A stretch of DNA of 64,000 bases from Pseudomonas sp. 31-12 (GTDB lineage: Bacteria; Pseudomonadota; Gammaproteobacteria; Pseudomonadales; Pseudomonadaceae), in assembly GCF_003151075.1 (NCBI RefSeq), contig NZ_CP029482.1, positions 6,014,001 to 6,078,000 of the forward strand, read 5' to 3'. Position numbers and translations under genes: made by a program. Positions 43,301-51,043 of the stretch are shown piece after piece; the stretch's first letter is position 1, and each line of letters begins with the position of its first letter. The notes below the pieces were generated by a model. The model ran no database searches, had not been told where the DNA came from, and was given only the letters and a program-made list of their open reading frames with translations.

Positions 43301-43720
43301 ATGCGTGTTCCCTTTCGCCTGATTGGCGGTGTTTTGGTCGCCACCCTGCTCACCCAGGTGACCGCTTGCGGATCGATTTTCTACCCTGACCGCCGTGGGC
43401 AGATTGACGGCAAGATCGACCCGGCCATCGCCGCGCTGGATGCCGTGGGGCTGCTGTTCTACATCATCCCCGGCCTGATCGCGTTTGCCGTGGACTTCGC
43501 CACTGGCGCGATCTATTTCGAGCCTGGCCACACGGCCCAGGTGGCTCCTGAAAAACTCAAGGAAGCGATCGGTGCCGACGGCAAGGTTGATAACCTCAAG
43601 TTGCAGACCATTCTCGAAACCGAGCTGGGCCGCAGCTTTCCGCTGGACGACCCGCGTCTGATCCAACACAAGGGCAGCCCCCAGCAACTGGCCATGTTCG
43701 GCCTGCAACCTGCCGCGTAA
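43301..43720 (+). CDS. Small lipoprotein of unknown function
   Basis: A 139-residue protein with a lipoprotein signal: MRVPFRLIGGVLVATLLTQVTAC, with the lipobox VTAC-G placing the lipidated cysteine at about 23. A second hydrophobic stretch (AVGLLFYIIPGLIAFAVDFATGAIYF) is near residues 48-73. The N-terminal part after the cysteine (GSIFYPDRRGQIDGKIDP) is the conserved mark among Pseudomonas homologues, as I remember them. It precedes the CDF exporter gene by 29 bases and may be in one operon. Function unknown. Confidence 0.78.
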   Translation: MRVPFRLIGGVLVATLLTQVTACGSIFYPDRRGQIDGKIDPAIAALDAVGLLFYIIPGLIAFAVDFATGAIYFEPGHTAQVAPEKLKEAIGADGKVDNLKLQTILETELGRSFPLDDPRLIQHKGSPQQLAMFGLQPAA

Positions 43721-43749
43721 CTCGTGCATTTAAAGGAATAGCCGCACCT

Positions 43750-44655
43750 ATGATCTCCAGCTCCGAACACGCCCGCCTGCTGCGGCTGGCGACCCGCGCC
43801 TCGGTGGCGGTGGCGTGTACGCTGATCGTCGCCAAAGCCATCGCCTGGTGGTTGAGCGGTTCGATGAGCATGCTCGCCGGGTTGACCGATTCGACGCTCG
43901 ACGGCGTCACCTCCTTGCTCAACTTGCTGGCGGTGCATTACGCCTTGCGCCCGGCCGATGACGATCACCGTTACGGGCATGGCAAGGCCGAGTCGCTGGC
44001 GGGCATGGCTCAGGCGTTGTTCATTGGCGGCAGTGCGGTGCTGATTTCTTTGCAGGCGATCGAGCGGCTGAAACATCCGGAACCGGTGGGCGCGCCGTGG
44101 ATCAGCATCGGGGTGATTGTGTTTTCCCTGGCGCTCACCTTGGCGTTGCTGATGTTGCAACATCGGGTGGTCAAGGCCACCGGATCAAATGCGGTGCGCG
44201 CCGACTCCCTGCACTACCGCTCGGACATGTTGCTCAATGGCAGCATTCTGCTGGCGCTGGTGTTGGCCGGGTTTGGCTGGCATCAGGTCGACCCCTGGTT
44301 CGGCTTGGGAATCGCTGCGTATATTTTCTGGAGCGCGATTCAGATCGCCCGGGAAAGTTTTACGGTGCTGATGGATGAGGAGCTGCCGCCGGATGTCAGC
44401 CAGCACATGCTTGAGCTGGCCTGTGGCGTACCGGGGGTGTTGGGCGCGCATGACCTGCGCACGCGGATTTCCGGCAATCAGTGGTTCGTGCAGTTGCATC
44501 TGGAGTTGCCGGGGGACTTAACCCTGTCAGTCGCTCACGGCATCAGCGATCAGGCCGCCGATGCAATTCACGCAGCCTACCCGCGAGCCGAAGTGCTGGT
44601 GCACGCCGACCCGCAGGAAGTGGTGCTGGAAGCCAGGACTCAGAAGGAAACCTGA
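43750..44655 (+). CDS. Cation diffusion facilitator metal exporter, FieF-like
   Basis: A 301-residue inner-membrane exporter with six helices and a C-terminal cytoplasmic domain. The metal-site residues are in GLTDSTLDGVTSL (helix 2) and DSLHYRSDMLLNG (helix 5), with the GHGKAESLAG loop between helices 2 and 3. This pattern is that of FieF (YiiP), an exporter of zinc, iron or cadmium working against protons. Its 3' end overlaps by 16 bases with the converging DUF6515 gene. Confidence 0.9.
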   Translation: MISSSEHARLLRLATRASVAVACTLIVAKAIAWWLSGSMSMLAGLTDSTLDGVTSLLNLLAVHYALRPADDDHRYGHGKAESLAGMAQALFIGGSAVLISLQAIERLKHPEPVGAPWISIGVIVFSLALTLALLMLQHRVVKATGSNAVRADSLHYRSDMLLNGSILLALVLAGFGWHQVDPWFGLGIAAYIFWSAIQIARESFTVLMDEELPPDVSQHMLELACGVPGVLGAHDLRTRISGNQWFVQLHLELPGDLTLSVAHGISDQAADAIHAAYPRAEVLVHADPQEVVLEARTQKET

Positions 44656-45656
44656 TAGCCGCGACTGCTCAGGCAATTGCCTTGAGCCTGGCGGTAGGCT
44701 TGCACCACCGACGGATCAGGCTGGTAGGTGGCCGTCCGCGGATTAAAGCCGCTCTGCTGGACCGCGTATTGATAGCACTCATAACCGTCCTGATTGACCT
44801 GCTCCGGCGACTGGCCGTTGGCCGGATAGGCTTCTACGTCGTAACTGTTGCTGACCGGCTGCGGCTGCATTTGCACCGGCGGCTCGACCACCACGTAGTC
44901 CTGAGTGTTTTCCTGATAGGCGTAATACGAGCCCGCCGCCAGGAACAGCAGCGCCCCGCCGATCCACACCTCACGCGCGTAGTCAGGCAAGTAGCTGACC
45001 CGAATCCCGCGCGGAGGTTGAACCACCACATAACGCGGGCCTTGTGGACGATACCAGTAGCCGCCGGAATAGAAATAATCCCGACCGCCATAAGGCACGC
45101 GGTAGTCACGGTCCGGAAAACGGTCAATCACATGACCCGGGCGATACTGCGGGCCGGGGCCCCAGCCATTACCGTGCCCGTCCGGGCGACCGGCCCAGCG
45201 GCGATCATCGGGACGCGGACCGTTGTTCTGCCAGTGCTGGTTGTAATCGTTGCGCCGTGGAACGTCCTGATAATAACCACGCTGCGGCTCCTGGGTCTGG
45301 CGCACGCTGTCGGGCCGACCCTGGATCGGCAGGTCATTGGCCGGTAGCTGCGGCGGTGGCGGCGGTGAGCGAACAGGATTGTTGTAGTTGGGCTGCTGAC
45401 GGTTCTGCCACTGCCCGTTGTTCTGATTCTGGCCGTTATGCTCGAACTGGCGACTGTTGTCGCCCCGAATGATGTCGTTGTTCTGCGGGCGCGGCTGATT
45501 ATTGCCGCCATGCCCCCGATCGTTGCCCTGATGACCGTCCGATCCACGTTGCCCGCCATCGGGGCCACGGTTTTGCTGATCATCGGCCAGCGATTGCGCA
45601 GTGACGCTTACACACAGCAAACCAACACCGGCCAAACGCCAGATGTGCGACTTCAT
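44640..45656 (-). CDS. Exported DUF6515-like protein with low-complexity linker
   Basis: A 338-residue protein. A signal peptide (MKSHIWRLAGVGLLCVSVTAQSLA) is followed by about 140 residues rich in asparagine, glutamine, arginine, glycine and proline. Then come YGGRDYFYSGGYWYRPQGPRYVVVQPPRGI, a membrane-like segment (WIGGALLFLAAGSYYAY) and a C-terminal part with DGYECYQYAVQQSGF, conserved in related envelope proteins. The ATG at 45656 follows GAGGAAA. It overlaps the CDF gene at its 3' end. Function unknown; the low-complexity part is probably disordered in the periplasm. Confidence 0.75.
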   Translation of the reverse strand: MKSHIWRLAGVGLLCVSVTAQSLADDQQNRGPDGGQRGSDGHQGNDRGHGGNNQPRPQNNDIIRGDNSRQFEHNGQNQNNGQWQNRQQPNYNNPVRSPPPPPQLPANDLPIQGRPDSVRQTQEPQRGYYQDVPRRNDYNQHWQNNGPRPDDRRWAGRPDGHGNGWGPGPQYRPGHVIDRFPDRDYRVPYGGRDYFYSGGYWYRPQGPRYVVVQPPRGIRVSYLPDYAREVWIGGALLFLAAGSYYAYQENTQDYVVVEPPVQMQPQPVSNSYDVEAYPANGQSPEQVNQDGYECYQYAVQQSGFNPRTATYQPDPSVVQAYRQAQGNCLSSRGYQVSF

Positions 45657-45771
45657 GCTTTTCCTCACTGCGGGTTAGGGCCTGTACGTAAGACTGGGAA
45701 AGGACAGGGCGGTTCTGCAACAGGTTATCAGTCGCGCAACTTATTTATTGAGGGCAGTTCTCAAATTCCAG

Positions 45772-45804
45772 GCAAAAGAAAAGGGAGACCCGTCGGCCTC
45801 CCTT
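45772..45804 (-). terminator. Orphan intrinsic terminator on the minus strand
   Basis: Stem of eight pairs with a GACG loop and a T-rich tail, facing left, before the DUF6515 gene. Confidence 0.7.
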
Positions 45805-45990
45805 AGATAACTTCGTCCGTGCTCGACGCTTATGACGTCGGCTCACCTCACGCCGTCTTCTGGACAGTGTGTAGCTCGGGGGCCGGCACATCCCCTGTGG
45901 GGGTGGCGGCCGCCGCTGGCCTGATTCGGGCGAGCAGCTGTGGACTGTTTGTCCGAGCAGTGATTCTGGTGATAAGAATAGGCCGCGGGC
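45772..45990 (-). ncRNA. Candidate small RNA ending in an orphan terminator
   Basis: On the minus strand GGGAGGCC-GACG-GGTCTCCC (45802-45783) is followed by TTTTCTTTT, a strong intrinsic terminator. No protein gene ends there: on this strand the next gene starts 116 bases downstream and the Lrp gene upstream points away. A transcript from within 45810-46090 seems likely; CTATTCT near 45980 could be a -10 box. The 5' end is a guess. The 436-base space holds no credible protein gene. Confidence 0.35.
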
Positions 45991-46092
45991 GCCGGCAGAG
46001 GATTGCGAAGATTGCTCAATTAAACATCACTTGCGCAATTTTTAACCCTGGATAGATAATCTGCCGCAATAGTTATGACAAAGGCCTGATTG

Positions 46093-46572
46093 ATGAGCAA
46101 ACTCGACCGATACGACTTGAGCATTTTGGCGGAATTGCAGCGTGACGCGCGCATCTCCAACCAGGAGCTGGCCGAACGCATCGGCCTGTCGCCTTCGCCT
46201 TGCTCGCGCCGGGTCAAGCAACTGGAAGACGACGGCTACATCACCCGCCAGGTGGCGCTGCTGGACCGCAAGATGCTCGGCTTGAGCCTCACGGCTTACG
46301 TGCTGATCGGCATGGACCGCCATACGCCGGAGCGTTTCGAGAACTTTGAAGCCGCGATTCGAACGTTGCCGCAGGTGCTGGAATGCAGCTTGGTGACGGG
46401 GATGGATGCGGATTATCAGCTCAAGGTTGTGGTGCCGGATATGGATCACTATCAGAAATTGCTGCTAGGTCATTTGACCCGGATTGAAGGGGTGACCAGC
46501 GTTCGTTCGAGTTTTGTGTTGAATCAGGTGCTCAATAGTACCGAGCTACCTTTAACCCATCTGCGCAGCTAA
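46093..46572 (+). CDS. Lrp/AsnC family regulator
   Basis: A 159-residue regulator. The helix-turn-helix is in LDRYDLSILAELQRDARISNQELAERIGLSPSPCSRRVKQLEDDGYI, followed by the RAM domain (LGLSLTAYVLIGM...ALVTGMDADYQL pattern). The SPSPCSRRV recognition helix is that of Lrp-like regulators of amino-acid metabolism. The ATG at 46093 was chosen over a TTG just before it. It is isolated from obvious targets; neighbours are the candidate small RNA and DUF2788. Confidence 0.9.
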   Translation: MSKLDRYDLSILAELQRDARISNQELAERIGLSPSPCSRRVKQLEDDGYITRQVALLDRKMLGLSLTAYVLIGMDRHTPERFENFEAAIRTLPQVLECSLVTGMDADYQLKVVVPDMDHYQKLLLGHLTRIEGVTSVRSSFVLNQVLNSTELPLTHLRS

Positions 46573-46578
46573 GTACGC

Positions 46579-46670
46579 CATCGCGGGCAAGCCCGCTCCC
46601 ACAGGTTATGTGTCGGTCACAGAATTGCGATCGACACAAAACCTTGTGGGAGCGGGCTTGCCCGCGAAGG
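46579..46670. repeat. REP pair (GTGGGAGCGGGCTTG family), inverted
   Basis: Inverted copies of CATCGCGGGCAAGCCCGCTCC flank about 40 bases, between the Lrp and DUF2788 genes. Confidence 0.85.
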
Positions 46671-46783
46671 GGCCGGCACAGGCGACGAATAGCTGCGACA
46701 CACTGCCGCAGGTCAATCCTCCACCCCTGCCCCATGCCGTATACTCCAGCGCCTTTTAGCCCCGCCCGCGCTGGAGAAACTCA

Positions 46784-46993
46784 ATGGATCCTGCCGTATT
46801 CGAAGAGTGGATGATGACTGGACTGGTCAGCATCCTGATCATTTTCATGGGTTTCATCGTCTGGGATCTGGCGAAGAAATCCAAGGCCGGACGCTTTGGC
46901 TCGGTCATCCTGTTCTCCGTACTGGGTCTGGGCGTGGCCGCGTTCGTGATCAAAAGCGTGGTGATCGGCCTGATCGAATCCGGCGCGTTATAA
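46784..46993 (+). CDS. DUF2788 small membrane protein
   Basis: A 69-residue protein with two hydrophobic segments ([27 protein letters not shown] and [26 protein letters not shown]), the DUF2788 pattern. A basic KKSKAGR loop lies between them, so both ends probably face the periplasm. It is conserved in pseudomonads, with unknown function. A TATACT box is about 45 bases upstream. Its 3' end overlaps by six bases with the converging pseudouridine synthase gene. Confidence 0.88.
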   Translation: MDPAVFEEWMMTGLVSILIIFMGFIVWDLAKKSKAGRFGSVILFSVLGLGVAAFVIKSVVIGLIESGAL

Positions 46994-47623
46994 GCGCGCC
47001 GGCACTTCCTTCCACTGGCCCTGGTCGAGCCCTTCGATCGTCCAGTCGCCGATTCTGACCCGCACCAGACGCAACGTCGGCAAGCCGACCGCCGCCGTCA
47101 TGCGCCGTACCTGACGGTTACGCCCCTCGCGAATGACCAACTCAAGCCAGCTCGTCGGCACACTTTTGCGAAAACGCACCGGCGGATTGCGTGGCCACAG
47201 CTCAGGCTCATCCAGTTGCCGCGCCTCGGCGGGCAAGGTCATGCCGTCATTCAGTTCGACACCGTCACGCAAACGCTGCATCTGCTCGACGCTCGGCTCG
47301 CCCTCCACTTGCACCCAATACGTCTTGGCCAATTTGTGTTTCGGGTCGGCGATGCGCGCCTGAAGCTGGCCATCGTTGGTCAGCAGCAGCAAACCTTCGC
47401 TGTCGCGGTCCAACCGTCCTGCCGGGTAGATCCCCGGAATCTCGATGTAGTCCTTGAGCGTCGCCCGCCCTCCTTCGTCGCTGAACTGCGTCAGCACATC
47501 GAACGGTTTATTGAACAGAATCAGCTTCGGCTCGGCCGGCGGCGCTTTGGCGACACGGCGCGGGGCTGAAGGAGCTGGCTTCGCGCCTGGACGACGGGAA
47601 GGAGGATGCGGTGGACGGGACAT
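46988..47623 (-). CDS. rluE: 23S rRNA pseudouridine synthase E-like
   Basis: A 211-residue synthase of the RsuA/RluE family. A proline- and basic-rich leader (about 35 residues) precedes [17 protein letters not shown], then [17 protein letters not shown] with the catalytic aspartate, KTYWVQVEG and [25 protein letters not shown]. There is no S4 domain, as in RluE, which makes pseudouridine 2457 in E. coli 23S rRNA. The leader is unlike E. coli and may be disordered. Confidence 0.88.
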   Translation of the reverse strand: MSRPPHPPSRRPGAKPAPSAPRRVAKAPPAEPKLILFNKPFDVLTQFSDEGGRATLKDYIEIPGIYPAGRLDRDSEGLLLLTNDGQLQARIADPKHKLAKTYWVQVEGEPSVEQMQRLRDGVELNDGMTLPAEARQLDEPELWPRNPPVRFRKSVPTSWLELVIREGRNRQVRRMTAAVGLPTLRLVRVRIGDWTIEGLDQGQWKEVPARL

Positions 47624-47693
47624 GGGGAAAACAACATCTAACGGTCAGGGCTGCTAATGCTAGTGCCCTGACCGCTAAATGGCCATCTCGCAA

Positions 47694-49193
47694 TCAGCGG
47701 AACGGCGGCTCGTCGAAGCTACGCAGTTTGCGCGAGTGCAACGAGTTGAGTTCGGTGCGCAACAGATCCACCGCCTCGATGCCGATCTTCAAGTGCTGGC
47801 TGACCGCGCGCTCATAGAAGGCGTTGGCCGAACCCGGCAGTTTGATTTCGCTGTGCAGCGGTTTGTCCGAGACGCAGAGCAACGTGCCGTACGGCACTCG
47901 CAAGCGATAACCCTGGGCCGCGATGGTGCCGCTTTCCATGTCCACCGCCACGGCGCGGGACAGGTTGATCAGCGGACGTTCCTGAGCCCAGCGCAGTTCC
48001 CAGTTACGGTCGTCGTAAGTCAGCACGGTCCCGGTGCGCAGGCGTTTCTTCAGCTCATCGCCCTTCTCGCCAGTGATGTTCGCGGCCGCTTGCTGCAAGG
48101 CCATCTGCACTTCGGCCAGGGCCGGGATCGGAATGTTGGGCGGCACGACGCGGTCGAGAATCCCGTCGCGACGCATGTAGGCGTGGGCCAGCACGTAGTC
48201 GCCAATGGTCTGCGACTGACGCAAGCCGCCGCAGTGGCCGATCATCAGCCAGCAATGCGGACGCAGCACCGCCAAGTGGTCGGTGATGTTCTTGGCGTTG
48301 GACGGGCCGACACCGATGTTCACCAGGGTCACGCCATGGCCATCGCTGGCGATCAGGTGATAGGCCGGCATCTGATAGCGGTGCCACACCACACCGGCGG
48401 CAATCGCCGAGGCTTCGCCGTGGTCCATGCTCTTTTCGATGATCACGTTGCCCGGCAATACCATGCGCACGAAACGCGGATCGCTGCGCAACTGTTCCAG
48501 GCCATGGACGATGAACTGATCGACGTAACGGTGGTAGTTGGTCAACAGAATCCACGGCTGCACATGACGCCAGTCGCTGCCGGTGTAGTGCACCAGACGC
48601 CGCAGGGAGAAATCGACCCGCGCGGCATCAAACAGGGCCAGTGGCAGAGGATCGGTGTTTTCCCAATCATACAAACCATCGGCAATGCCGTCGGTCGCGG
48701 CCGACAGGTCGGTACTCGGGAACACCCGCGCCAGCACGGCAGCGGTGACACCGGAGCCGGCCAGTTCATCGCCCTGCTCGACCACGTACGGATAAGGAAT
48801 GTTTTGCTGGCTGATGCCGACTTCCACGGTCACGGTGAAGTCGTGCATCAACGGCACGAGTTGTTCCAACAGGTATTTACGAAAAGCCGCCGGATGGGTG
48901 ACGGTGACGCTGTAGGTTCCGGGCAACTGAACCTTGGCATAGGCGCGCGTGGTCTGTGGGACTTCGCCCTGGCAGTGGTAGGTCAGACGCAGTTCGGGAT
49001 AACGAAACATCGCACGCTGTTCAGCGTCCGGTTCAACTCGGTCCTTGAGATAACGCTTGAGCGCCTGGTTCAGCGCGGTGGTTGCACGATTGTGCAAGAG
49101 CGCAAGCCGGTCCACGGCTTGCTCGGCGGTTTGAACGACAATAAAAGCTTCGGTCACGATCAGCATCCTGTGTTCTGACTTGCAGAGCTTCAT
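47694..49193 (-). CDS. amn: AMP nucleosidase
   Basis: A 499-residue enzyme that splits AMP to adenine and ribose 5-phosphate. The N-terminal domain has FRYPELRLTYHCQGEVP and LPGTYSVTVTHPAAFRKYL, and the nucleoside-phosphorylase-like C-terminal half has NIGVGPSNAKNITDHLAVLRPHCWLMIGHCGGLRQSQTIGDYVLAHAYMR and VAVDMESGTIAAQGYR. An internal ATG at 49166 is an alternative start; a modest AGG stands before the first. From memory the gene stands near the acyl-CoA dehydrogenase and ladS in P. aeruginosa as well. Confidence 0.93.
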   Translation of the reverse strand: MKLCKSEHRMLIVTEAFIVVQTAEQAVDRLALLHNRATTALNQALKRYLKDRVEPDAEQRAMFRYPELRLTYHCQGEVPQTTRAYAKVQLPGTYSVTVTHPAAFRKYLLEQLVPLMHDFTVTVEVGISQQNIPYPYVVEQGDELAGSGVTAAVLARVFPSTDLSAATDGIADGLYDWENTDPLPLALFDAARVDFSLRRLVHYTGSDWRHVQPWILLTNYHRYVDQFIVHGLEQLRSDPRFVRMVLPGNVIIEKSMDHGEASAIAAGVVWHRYQMPAYHLIASDGHGVTLVNIGVGPSNAKNITDHLAVLRPHCWLMIGHCGGLRQSQTIGDYVLAHAYMRRDGILDRVVPPNIPIPALAEVQMALQQAAANITGEKGDELKKRLRTGTVLTYDDRNWELRWAQERPLINLSRAVAVDMESGTIAAQGYRLRVPYGTLLCVSDKPLHSEIKLPGSANAFYERAVSQHLKIGIEAVDLLRTELNSLHSRKLRSFDEPPFR

Positions 49194-49260
49194 CTTGCCT
49201 GCATCATCGCTTCACGGGAACAGTGGCGTGTTGGCTGCACACCAATTCTGAGACACCTTT

Positions 49261-49298
49261 GAACCTGTGGGAGCGGGCTTGCCCGCTCCCACAGGTTC
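49261..49298. repeat. Perfect 38-base REP palindrome
   Basis: Arms of 17 bases (GAACCTGTGGGAGCGGG and its complement) flank CTTG. It lies between the acyl-CoA dehydrogenase and amn genes and could act as a strong hairpin in a read-through transcript. Confidence 0.85.
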
Positions 49299-49320
49299 AG
49301 CAGTGTTGATCAAAATGTGA

Positions 49321-50970
49321 TCAGAATCCTTGCGGGGTTGAGCGGGCGACGATCGATTCCACCTCCAACCCACGCGGCAACGCGCCATACACTCGACCGG
49401 CCGAACCGAGGCGACTGGCGATGAAGGCATCGCTGACCGCCGAGTTGCCGGCCTCCAGCAGCAGCTTGGCCTGGAGCCCCAGCGCGATGTCTTCGGTGAG
49501 CTGCCGCGCGCGGTATTGAATGTCGCTGGTGTCCTTGAACGCCGTCTGCAACTGAGTGATGTGCGCGGCCAGGCGTTTATCGCCATGACCATCACCCAAC
49601 TCGCTGAACAACACATCAAGCACACCCGGCTCCTTCGACAACGCTCGCAGCACGTCCAGGCATTGCACATTGCCGGAACCTTCCCACGTCGAATTGACCG
49701 GCGCCTCACGGTACAGACGCGGCAGGATGCTTTCCTCGACATAGCCCGCACCGCCCATGCATTCGGCGGCTTCATTGATCATTGCCGGCGCGCGCTTGCA
49801 GATCCAGTACTTGCCCACCGCCGTCACCAGTCGGGCGAATTTGGCTTCATGGCTGTCATCCAGATGATCCAGCGCCTTGCCCATGCGCAGGCTCAAGGCC
49901 AGGGCCGCTTCGCTTTCCAGCGCCAGATCGGCCAAAACGTTCTGCATCAATGGCTGCTCACTGAGCAACTTGCCGCCGACCCTGCGGTGAGCGCAGTGAT
50001 GGCTGGCCTGAGTCAGCGCCTGACGCATCAGCGAGCTGGAGCCGACCATGCAATCGAAACGAGTCATCGCGACCATTTCAATGATGGTCGGAACCCCGCG
50101 CCCTTCTTCGCCGACCATCCACGCCAGCGCACCGCGAAATTCCACTTCGCTGGACGCATTGGAGCAGTTGCCGAGTTTGTTTTTCAGGCGCTGGATATAG
50201 AACTGGTTGCGCGTGTCGTCCGGGCGATGGCGCGGCAGCAGGAAACAGGTCAAACCCTTGTCAGTCTGCGCCAACGTCAAGAACGCATCGCACATCGGCG
50301 CGGAACAGAACCACTTGTGACCCACCAACTCATAGGCCTGGCCCGGACCACTGGCGCCAACCGGGTACGCCTTGGTGGTGTTCGCCCGCACGTCGGTGCC
50401 GCCCTGTTTCTCGGTCATCGCCATGCCGATGGTAACGCCAGCCTTGTGCGCCATACCGACATTACGCGGGTCGTATTCAGTGGAGAGGATTTTCGGCAGC
50501 CATTGTATGGCCAGATCCGGTTGCAGGCGCATCGCCGGAACGCTGGCGAAGGTCATGGTCAGCGGGCAACCGCTACCTGCTTCGGCCTGGCTGTGCAGGT
50601 AGGTCATGGACGCGCGAGCCACATGCGCGCCGAGCTGCGGATGCGCCCAGGGCAACGAGGTCAACCCGTGCTCGACCGCCGTGCGCATCAACTCGTGATA
50701 CGCCGGGTGAAATTCCACCAGATCGATGCGATGGCCGTAGCGGTCATGGCTGACGAACACCGGTTTGTTCTGATTGGCCAGAAACCCTGCTTCCATCAGC
50801 GGCCCGCCGGCCAGTGCGCCATACGCGTCGATCCGCGACTCGGCCCAACCGGCCCCGAAACGCCGCGACCACTCCTGCAAAGGCAGGTCGATGCGGTAGA
50901 GGTTGGTGCCGTCCAGCGACGGTGGCTGGTTGGTGACTTCGTGGGTTTCGGCGAACTGATGCAGGTTCAT
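49321..50970 (-). CDS. Acyl-CoA dehydrogenase, AidB-like
   Basis: A 549-residue flavoprotein. SGCPLTMTFASVPAM, GMAMTEKQGGTDVRANTT, YELVGHKWFCSAPMCDAFLTLAQ and RLYREAPVNSTWEGSGNVQCLDVLRAL are the AidB pattern. E. coli AidB protects DNA from alkylation damage and has weak isovaleryl-CoA activity. The ATG at 50970 follows AAAGGAG; a frame start eight codons earlier is unsupported. It is in one direction with amn and ladS but is separated by REP and intergenic DNA. Whether it protects DNA or oxidises an acyl-CoA is not known. Confidence 0.88.
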   Translation of the reverse strand: MNLHQFAETHEVTNQPPSLDGTNLYRIDLPLQEWSRRFGAGWAESRIDAYGALAGGPLMEAGFLANQNKPVFVSHDRYGHRIDLVEFHPAYHELMRTAVEHGLTSLPWAHPQLGAHVARASMTYLHSQAEAGSGCPLTMTFASVPAMRLQPDLAIQWLPKILSTEYDPRNVGMAHKAGVTIGMAMTEKQGGTDVRANTTKAYPVGASGPGQAYELVGHKWFCSAPMCDAFLTLAQTDKGLTCFLLPRHRPDDTRNQFYIQRLKNKLGNCSNASSEVEFRGALAWMVGEEGRGVPTIIEMVAMTRFDCMVGSSSLMRQALTQASHHCAHRRVGGKLLSEQPLMQNVLADLALESEAALALSLRMGKALDHLDDSHEAKFARLVTAVGKYWICKRAPAMINEAAECMGGAGYVEESILPRLYREAPVNSTWEGSGNVQCLDVLRALSKEPGVLDVLFSELGDGHGDKRLAAHITQLQTAFKDTSDIQYRARQLTEDIALGLQAKLLLEAGNSAVSDAFIASRLGSAGRVYGALPRGLEVESIVARSTPQGF

Positions 50971-51043
50971 GACGGGGCTCCTTTGGTCAGCCAAGGACTT
51001 CAGTTAAGCACCGCCCCCTGGCCGAACAAAGTGTCATACCTGC

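Noticed and set aside
45819..46055. A 78-codon plus-strand frame before the Lrp gene
   Set aside because: GTG start without a ribosome binding site, no conserved sequence, and it lies where a small RNA is more likely.
47679..49178. A 499-codon frame on the plus strand opposite amn
   Set aside because: It mirrors amn on the other strand. High GC leaves antisense frames open; the translation has no family pattern, while amn is fully conserved.
49261..49298. The perfect palindrome as an intrinsic terminator
   Set aside because: No T-run on either side, and its sequence is a REP unit; it is listed as a repeat.
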